Assembly: GCA_013396635.1 (NCBI GenBank)
Contig: WBMW01001603.1
Span: 62,001 to 126,000 of the forward strand
Origin: Penelope pileata
Taxonomy: Eukaryota; Chordata; Aves; Galliformes; Cracidae
Length of the DNA: 64,000 nucleotides
Reading direction: 5' to 3'
Shown here: one piece after another, positions 56,626-64,000 of the stretch
Position numbering within the stretch: the first letter of the stretch is position 1
How the letters are laid out: each line of letters opens with the position of its first letter
Position numbers and translations under genes: made by a program
The notes under the pieces: generated by a model
Databases searched by the model: none
Seen by the model: only the letters and a program-made list of their open reading frames with translations
Told to the model about the DNA's origin: nothing

Positions 56626-57300
56626 CAAATAATTCTTGTACTATAAATGATTTAACTAGGGCTATCAAAAATATATAGGCATGGGGGAAAAAAAAAAAAA
56701 ACCACTTGGTGATCCTGGGGGGAGCTGCAGAAGCAAACAGCAGGCTCCAGCCCGCCCTGGGGCAGGACACAGCCCTCAGCAGCTTCCTGGGAAGCCCAGC
56801 AATTCTATTCCCTCACAAACTGGGGTTGCTCCACTTGGTGCAGGCTCCTGCTAATGGCTTCAGTGCGTGGGTTCCAGGGGGACACACAGGCTGACCAGCT
56901 CGAGATCCAGGCTGCTCCCAAGCAGTGCCCTGCATGCCCAGAGCGTTCACACCCTGTGTGCACAGCTGTGCTCTGGGGAGGTCACAGCCAGAATTTAACC
57001 CGAGAAACCCCCACAGTCTCATGCATAAACACTGCACGGTACTTCAAAGCAGTTGCCTTTTTTCCCTCACTGAGGCAGCCAAAAAACACGTAGGATTAAG
57101 CCTGAAGATAGCAATGTACTGTAAACTTATCATAAAAGCAGGACTACAAAACCAGCTACCAGCTGTGAAGGATATTTACAACTGTAAATATAATATTTCA
57201 ACTGTAGAGCAAGTAAATATTGCGTTATGGAAATGCCTGCTTTATCAGTCAGCTTATCAGAATGGAGAAAGAGAGAATATAATTTTGCAGTTTTCCACAG
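56626..57300. other. Non-coding or intronic DNA
   Basis: No gene is supported. An AT-rich segment at 57150-57215 forms the tail of a long minus-strand frame that starts near 57450. Confidence 0.4.
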
Positions 57301-57450
57301 CGCAGCGTTTTGCAGACATTGAGAATGTATTTCTGAGATAGCGCCTGCTGCAAACCACCAGAGATCAGCTTGCTGATGAACGAATGCCGTGACTTCTTTC
57401 CAGACACCTGCAGGAATACCTTGCTGCCATTTATTGTGGGAAGAATGCAA
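57301..57450 (-). other. Exon-like segment (weak)
   Basis: On the minus strand CTTCCTTTATTTCAG precedes 57450, and an open frame begins in phase 0 and runs on for about 100 codons to 57130. Two overlapping frames are open here, which lowers the value of either. No clear donor defines the exon end. It is listed only because its phase fits a small upstream segment (57728-57762). Confidence 0.12.
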
Positions 57451-58106
57451 CTGAAATAAAGGAAGGGTGGGGGGGTGAGAATCAAAGGATCGTGAAAAAT
57501 TAATTTCCATTGGTTTTACTTATTCCCACTGGATGGCATCTCTTATGACACCAATGCAGGGTATTCCCAACATGTGAATTTCTAGGAGTTTTCCATCCCA
57601 GCACTAGCACAGCCCTGCTCTGTTGGGCTGAAGAGAGAACCCACTGGCACCGGCCTGCAGCACCCAGCACACAAAGGAAATGGCAGAACAAGCCCTACAT
57701 AAAGAAACACCCTTCATGTAAAGCTACCAATGGAAAACTAATTTGCCAGTCTTTTCCTGCAGCTAAAAAAGGGGAAAAAACCCAAAACCATTAACCTCCA
57801 TATGAAGATCAATGCAAATGCAACTGTCCTGCTTGATAGGACACATCCAACTTTAAGTAAGACTAAGACAGATCCGAGTAATTAGGAGCCTTTCCAATAG
57901 CCAGAATTTTATGACTAAAAATTAACAATGTCAGCATTCCCACCAGTGTGCCTCAGAGCTCCTGCCATATAAATCCTCAGCACAACTGGGTAAGGGGAGT
58001 CTCAGTAAGATTCATTTGTATTAAAAAAAAGAGAAGTTAAAAAAAAAAAAAACACTTTCACTGGGAGATGGCAATAAACAATTGTCAGCGTTGTCCTGCA
58101 GCCTAC
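57451..58106. other. Non-coding or intronic DNA
   Basis: It contains a 35-bp minus-strand segment (57728-57762) bounded by a strong polypyrimidine acceptor (CCCCTTTTTTAG) and a weak GTAGCT donor, and an A14 run at 58039-58052. An AT-rich block lies at 57780-57930 (GTAATTAGG, AAAATTAAC). Confidence 0.33.
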
Positions 58107-58265
58107 CTATAGGAGGGACGCTGTAGGAATACATCACAGCTCTGGGAACACGAGCTGCTGAAAAAGCTGCTGTACAAATGAGATTGTTGACGGCTACTGG
58201 TGCAGCTGGACAAACACCTGCTTTTCTCCCCCACTCTTCCAAAAGCAGACCAGCAAACTGCAGAG
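58107..58265 (-). other. Exon-like segment (weak)
   Basis: A minus-strand open frame of 53 codons reads like protein (FAGLLLEEWG, then APVAVNNLICTAAF). It is bounded by GTAGGC on the 3' side and a TTTAG acceptor that lacks a good pyrimidine tract. Entry and exit are both phase 1. No family is recognised. Confidence 0.13.
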
Positions 58266-59639
58266 CTAAAGTCATTCTTGATGGCTTCATGTGAAACTTA
58301 AGTGATACATAGGGCATTTAGCCTCCGTGCATTGAAAAATGCAGCACAATCCTGGATTAGTTTATCAAAATAGAATAAATGTGTCTTTCATTTTGTGAAG
58401 TTCTCTACAGAGATGAAAACGAGATGGTCAGTGGGAAAGGTGTCTGGTGCCTCCAGTAAGCAAGGCAGGTCTGAGAGCTCTGTGCTCTTCTCCCTCCCTT
58501 ATTTTGGGACATTTTAAGACCAGCTTGACAGAAATCTGGATGCTAAGAGCCTTCTGAGCCAACTCATCTGCTCTGCAGTAAGTTTCCCACCTGAAACCAA
58601 CAGCAGAGCAAGGTGGGAGCAGATTTCACCCCAAGGTGAGATCTGGCTCATCCATCGTGTCCCCAGGAGCGATGGTGCCCAGCAGGTCAGTGACACTGCA
58701 GAGTGCTACAGCCCGGCTCCTCGCTCCGGAGCATTTTGTGAACGAATCACCCTTGGCTTGTGCTGGCTGCACACTTTGTCAAACAAGCACAGCAGCTCCA
58801 GTGGGTGAGGAATCAACAGACAGACCAGGAGACGACCTTGCAAAGGCTGAAGCAAAAGCACTGTGTGGCAGCCTGCACGAGCCACAGGACAGCTCGAGGC
58901 ATGCCTGGAAAACACTGAGCAAGTGGAATTTAATTTCTGGCTTAAGTCCTTTCTTTATACATGAATTATGCTTAAGAGAAGATCAAATCCCATTTTCACT
59001 GGAGATGGTCACATTTAATCAGCAAGTTGAACAGTAACGGCCTAATACAGCTCAACAAAGGGAAAGGGCTTAAAACCACAGCCCAAGGCCAGAGCACCCC
59101 TGGCATGGGTCAGTCGCTGGTACAGGACCCAAGGACGACTCCCACTTGGCCACTTCCCAACACAGCTCAGAAGATGACCAAACTACATTTCCCCAACGAA
59201 ACGGGATACTGAGGCTTTTCAACTCCAGTGTAAGAACCACACTGCCCTTCACCTGTTACCCTGCGACAGCGACAGGTTCCAGCTAACCCTGCTGGCATGA
59301 TACCAATATTTCCAACTGGTTTTAGGTCCTCTGCTAACTGCCATCATTGCCGTGCAACTACAAGCCAGATAGTGCTGCAGATCTGCAGTTTTGCGAAGTA
59401 AAACAGCAACTCAGAACGGGTGCCATACAGCTGCCAGCCCTGCATTGCCTCACTGCTCTTGGGAGAGCTGCCTCCCACCAACCAGCTCTGGTGCTTTCAG
59501 GAAAAAAGCCCACAACGTTAGGCAAACCTTTTTGTTGTCACTTTCAAAGAACTGAAACACAAATCACGAATGTATTTGTCTAAAAAACCAGAAAAGGTAG
59601 GACACTCTTCTTGTTTAAAATACAAATGAATCCGCTTAC
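58266..59639. other. Non-coding or intronic DNA
   Basis: No gene, mobile element or motif cluster is supported. Confidence 0.4.
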
Positions 59640-59660
59640 CTACATCAGCATCCCAGAAAC
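59640..59660 (-). other. Possible 21-nt microexon
   Basis: On the minus strand CTTTATTTCTTCCCAG leads into 21 bases, followed by GTAAGCGG. Both splice signals are good. In phase 1-1 it would insert residues F-W-D-A-D-V with flanking split codons; the other two frames contain stops. At this length chance is a serious alternative. Confidence 0.15.
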
Positions 59661-61800
59661 CTGGGAAGAAATAAAGCTGAATTCATAATCTGCCTTTCTA
59701 ATGCCCTTCAAGGCTCCTTGATCACAGGTAACACAAACGCTGCCAAAAAAACAAAACTGTAAATGCAAGAAGGCTTTCTGCTTTCAAGCAAGATCCTGCC
59801 CCGACCGCTCACTGCTCGTCTAAATCACTCATGGATTTTCCATGCTGGTAGTGTTCAGAGAAGCACTCAGAAACCTGGTGCTCACTGGAAATTTTAACAT
59901 CTTGAAGCAGACAGATACCAGTCATTTCCTAGTGAAGATTTTCCTAACACTGAGCAGGGAAGCTGAGATTAAAGGTACGCTATCGTCTGCTGAAAATTAA
60001 TTTTCTACAGTTGTTAAAAACTTGTTTCTCGAGGAAAATTACTCACTTGACTAGATAAACAGTTCTACCTCCTCTAGGAAAGCCTGTCGCCTTGAACCGT
60101 GTGGCCCTGCACATCACACAATTTAGTATCATCACAGAACAGCATTTGGCTTTTTGTGCAGTCTCAGAAGGTAAAATTCCAACAACTAAGTTGAAAAGGC
60201 ATTTGAAATAGTTTTCAAAAACTGCCCAAAAGAGAATAAGCATGTTTTTTCGTCCAAACGTGCTACCATCTTGTTTATCACCAGTCCTGTTTCACGAGCA
60301 TCTCTAAAGCAGAGGACAGACGAATTTGGAAGAAAAGGAACTTCCTGACACTTAGCATGTCTCCCTGAAAAACGAGGCTGTGTTGCAGTTCTAAAACCCA
60401 CCTGGACCGCGGGCTGCAGTGCTCTGCTCAGCCCTGACCTCTCCCACCATGCTCAGCTCCAACAGGAGCCCGAGTCCTTGCCTGGGTCGAACACTGGTTC
60501 TTAGGGGTCCAAGCGTGCGATGAAAATCAAAGCATTGCTGCTGACTTCCAAAGCAGCAGGATCAAGCTCCCCTCTAAGAGTGCAGCTGGCTGGAGCCTCT
60601 GTTTCAATATTGGGCTGATAGATCCATATCCAGCAGGGAGAGAAAAGGCCTTTAGAAAACACAATATTCAATTCCCTTTTCATCTCAGGAATGCAAGCCT
60701 GGCTTAGTACCTTTAAAACCTTGTGGTGCAATAATTTTTTCTGCCTTTTTTCTTTAAATGAGGGAACAACACTTTCATTTCCCTATGAAAGGGCTGATCT
60801 GAGAGTACAGGCACCAATGACACCAGTACTGCAAAGATTTTTTGAAGGAAAGAAAAACCAAAGTGCAAGAGATAAAAAGAGACAACTCCCTCACCAGCCA
60901 ACATATCAAAGCCTTTGCTCTCTGGAACAAGCACCTCCTTGAAATAACAGAACACAAAAGGAAGACCATCAGTGCTCTGGGTCGCCATCAGTTTGCTCTG
61001 CAGCATACCAAGCTTTTCAGGAGCTCTGTTCATACGGACATCCCATGGAAATCACTTCTGGGTACAGTGGGACTGGAAGTGGGACACGGTTGTCATGTGC
61101 TCTTTGGCTTTCCCTTCACAAGTGGAAGGGAAAGCAGCAGCTGTCTCTGGAACCTGGATGATGCCTCAAAAGAGAAGGAGCATGGACAGCCGGCAAGAGG
61201 CAGGACCAAGCTCCTGATGCTCACCAGGAAACCTCCAGGGAATTCAAACGACTTTCAGCATGCAGGGAGCAAGGTGGCTTCAGAAGCTGTCTGAATCTAG
61301 CTGAAGAGCCCTAACTCCCTGCCCCATGCTTAAAAATAAACTGTTTGGTGCCCTGAGAAAATTTGTAAGTGTTTGTTTGCAGGGAGACAATTTGGGACAG
61401 CCAATGAAGGCAGGATTAATGCAACCCCAGTCCCCATTCTGCGAGCAGATCTGCTCTTCTGATCCCAAAAATGCAAGATGTGCAAAACTGACATGAAGTC
61501 TCACGCAGACAGTATTCATTGCAGTTGAATTTTTCTTCTTTGCAGAACTGCAATTTCCAGTGGAAATGTGTTTATTGTGAAAACATCTCACTATCTTAAT
61601 ACCTATCTTGCAGAACTCAGGAATAGTTTGGGGTGGAAAAAAAAAAGGCTAACCTCTATTTTGTAATAAAAATAAATGACAGTCCTCTCCTCTGCATAAG
61701 TACATTGCCTGGTGAGATCAATTTTGTTCTTCTCTCGGTAACATTACCCTGTCTTTTTTAATACACTCCTCATCCATTAAGTGTGACTCCTTATGTGTCT
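59661..61800. other. Non-coding or intronic DNA
   Basis: AT-balanced unique sequence. A 150-codon plus frame (60842-61294) and a 106-codon minus frame (60713-61033) have no domain and are of a length expected by chance. A minus-strand acceptor-like tract at about 60835 is followed by a frame ending in a stop just before a GTACTA donor. An A10 run lies at 61637-61646. Confidence 0.4.
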
Positions 61801-64000
61801 AATTCACAGCTACACACCAAACAAATTACCCAGAATTAAAAACATCTCACTCATTTCCTCCTTCCCCACCTCCACACTACGTCTTGCAAAATCATTTTGC
61901 CATGACATGTCACAAGGAATTACTAATTTCTTCGCAGGAGGATGGTGGGAACACAGATTCCCTTCACGTGACAGAACGGTACCAAGGCCAAGGTCTGCAT
62001 TGGAAGAAACTGGCTCCATTAGGCCCCCTGGGAACAGGCTGCGGCTGCCTGCTGCCCACATCAGCAGGGAAAGGCTCGTGCAGGCAGCGCAGCCAGCCTG
62101 GCGGAGGGCTGCTTCTCCTCCTCCTCAATCAGCACAGCCTTCTGCATCCAGCACTGAGAAATGACTGCAGGAAAGTCCCTTTAACCGCCTCGAAGCTTCA
62201 CTTCCACTTCATATTCATATCTCATCCAGCTACCTCCTCCTATTGCAGTTGCTCAATCCATCAACTATTTCACTGCAATCATCCCGTCTCTTTAATTTCT
62301 CACCTGAGAGTTGTGCTCGAGGAGGACACATGCACACCAGATGGTACCCGTGTACCCCCAGATGCAGTGCACTCCTGAGCCCGCTTGCTCCAGCACTCCA
62401 AACACACCCAGTGGCCCTGGTACCATGCGACTGCAGACTCCTGCCCAGCCACCACCCATGCCCATCACTGCTCAGGTACCTGTTGAATACAAATTCACTT
62501 CTATTCGACTTGCCTGTATGAGCATGCCAAAATTACTTCATTTGCTTCCTGCAGCTCTGGCTCAAACTCATCCCTCACTCCTCCAACACTATCATTTCAT
62601 GATCATCAATTTACATCGCAGTTTCCCTTAACTGGATTCCATCCAACCAGCATCTGCCGGTTCCCGAGCATGGCCGCAGCCCTAGGAAGGGACGTGATTT
62701 TCCTCTCCAGCAACCCTGGCTACAAAGGAGAAGAACTGTCATGCTGCTTGTCAATTGCACCCACTCTGACCCAGTGCTCCACTCTGTTCATGCATCTCCA
62801 GACAACGCTGCATCTGCCTCCTGACTGATACCAGCCACAATCTCCGTGCTGGCAGCACGTGCCACGTAGCACCCCGGGCACTGACCGTGTCACTGCTCTG
62901 CTGCCACACCCCTCCCTCCTGTTGTAGGGTTTGTGACTTCCCTTAGACGTTGGGGCAGAGGAAGGATGGGAGCAGAGATGTTTTACAAGTTGAAGGACAC
63001 TTCACAGAGAGACTGAAACCATCCCAGCTGAGCCGCATCACACACACCAACGGGGTCCTTCTGCCTCAACCCAGAGAGCCAACCCCATCACCTCTGGAAA
63101 GCCATGTGAATTTCAGTGGACCAGAAGGACAGACTGGAGACCCCAAACTCAAGCCAGCCCTTCCACCCTGGCTGTGCATTAACCATGGAGTCCATGGCTG
63201 CAGGGACCAAAAGGCAGACACTGGGGCAGGACGGGCCCACACGTGATGCTGAGATTCACTTCTGGTTCTACCACTGCTCCCTGCACAGCCTCACAATAGT
63301 CAGCTACTAAGGCAAAGTGCACAGGTGCCAGCGGGGCCAAAAGACTCAGAACAGAGTCTGCTGGGAGTTCTACAGGTGCTGAGGTCCCCAGCTCCCACAG
63401 ACAGACCTTTATCCCAACTCAGCATAAACCTAGAGAGGGAAAAGTAAGAAATTAAAAGGGAAAAAATATAAACGAAAAAATAGATTATAACACTTCAGCT
63501 AGAATGATGGTATGGGTTTCCTGAACTCTTTATGATCTCTGAAACAGAGCAAGGCAGCTTGAGCTCTCATTCTGAGCACCTGGTCTTGTTCAGAACACCT
63601 CCACTCTCCCGTGGAGCCCCAGAGCAATCCCTCGCAGGGAAGGAAAGATCTGCAAGGAATGGCCATGCAGGGCATGCACACCGTGCCTGGAAGAGCAGGG
63701 AAAGGCAGCAGGCTTCCCTGAGCTTAAACACCAGTGACCCTGAAAAGAGAAAGGGAATGGAGGACTTTACGTCCCCTGGAAGGCTGAGGACAGCCGCTGC
63801 CAGGAGGCAACGTGCTGAGCAGCGGCTGCATCGCTCCAAGCAGGCCGACGGTGGTACTCCCAAGTCTTCATTTTTAATTTTGGACACAACTTCAGTGGTA
63901 ACAAACATTCTCCTTGTAAGAGCATAACCTTTCCACGACGTATTTTCAGACAACATGGAGCATTAGTGGAGATTTATGCTCGCTGCTGAGTTAAAGGTCG
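61801..64000. other. Non-coding or intronic DNA
   Basis: No gene is supported. AT-balanced at both ends (61800-61930; 63420-63500), GC-rich between. Frames of 64-164 codons overlap on both strands without a domain. Confidence 0.4.

Noticed and set aside
60842..61294. 150-codon plus-strand frame
   Set aside because: A few frames of this length are expected by chance; no domain, signal or splice support is seen.
1..64000. CRISPR arrays, bacterial operons, rRNA, tRNA genes or a viral genome
   Set aside because: There are no regularly spaced repeats, no tRNA B-box in context, no operon structure and no contiguous viral frames. CR1 and MIR relics place the DNA in a vertebrate.

Overview
The window reads as vertebrate nuclear DNA, most likely from a bird. 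Three 3'-truncated CR1 LINE fragments carry avian-type CR1 3' ends (5640-5828 minus, 13172-13232 plus, 47690-47970 plus). Two MIR-like SINE relics and one degraded hAT (Charlie-type) transposase copy add older repeats. Base composition is mixed: GC-rich, CAG/CCC-rich stretches alternate with AT-rich islands. There are no bacterial operons, CRISPR arrays, tRNA or rRNA genes. Most long open frames in the GC-rich parts are what low stop-codon density produces by chance.

The left 52 kb holds no gene I can defend. It looks like an intergenic or intronic regulatory landscape. Islands of 100-500 bp, rich in homeodomain, TALE, POU and SOX-type motifs and often keeping CpGs in AT-rich context, are separated by featureless GC-rich DNA. 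The best are 5331-5600, 6830-7180, 11936-12330, 14640-14985, 22590-22810, 24741-25270, 26265-26490, 29986-30170, 31675-31835, 35366-35600, 40110-40440 and 55500-55765. All are called from sequence texture and motifs only; no alignment was possible. The strongest is 24741-25270, where eleven TGACA/TGTCA cores fall within 334 bp, next to a CpG palindrome.

At 40625-41212 lies a decayed hAT transposase C-terminus with its terminal sequence. It has one frameshift and one in-frame stop and is the clearest protein homology in the window.

On the right, a candidate terminal coding exon lies on the minus strand at 52252-52474, with a strong polypyrimidine tract and CAG acceptor, a 73-codon open frame, and an ATTAAA signal about 115 bp past the stop. 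If it is real, a gene enters from the right and ends here, and everything to the left is its downstream flank. Further weak exon-like segments at 57.4-59.7 kb have compatible phases but are unproven. The plus strand is biased to A+C (57% in six evenly spaced rows counted by hand) and carries more long A runs than T runs, which would fit minus-strand transcription.

Other features are short tandem repeats, homopolymers and a 14-bp telomere-like tract. No novel multi-gene system is visible.
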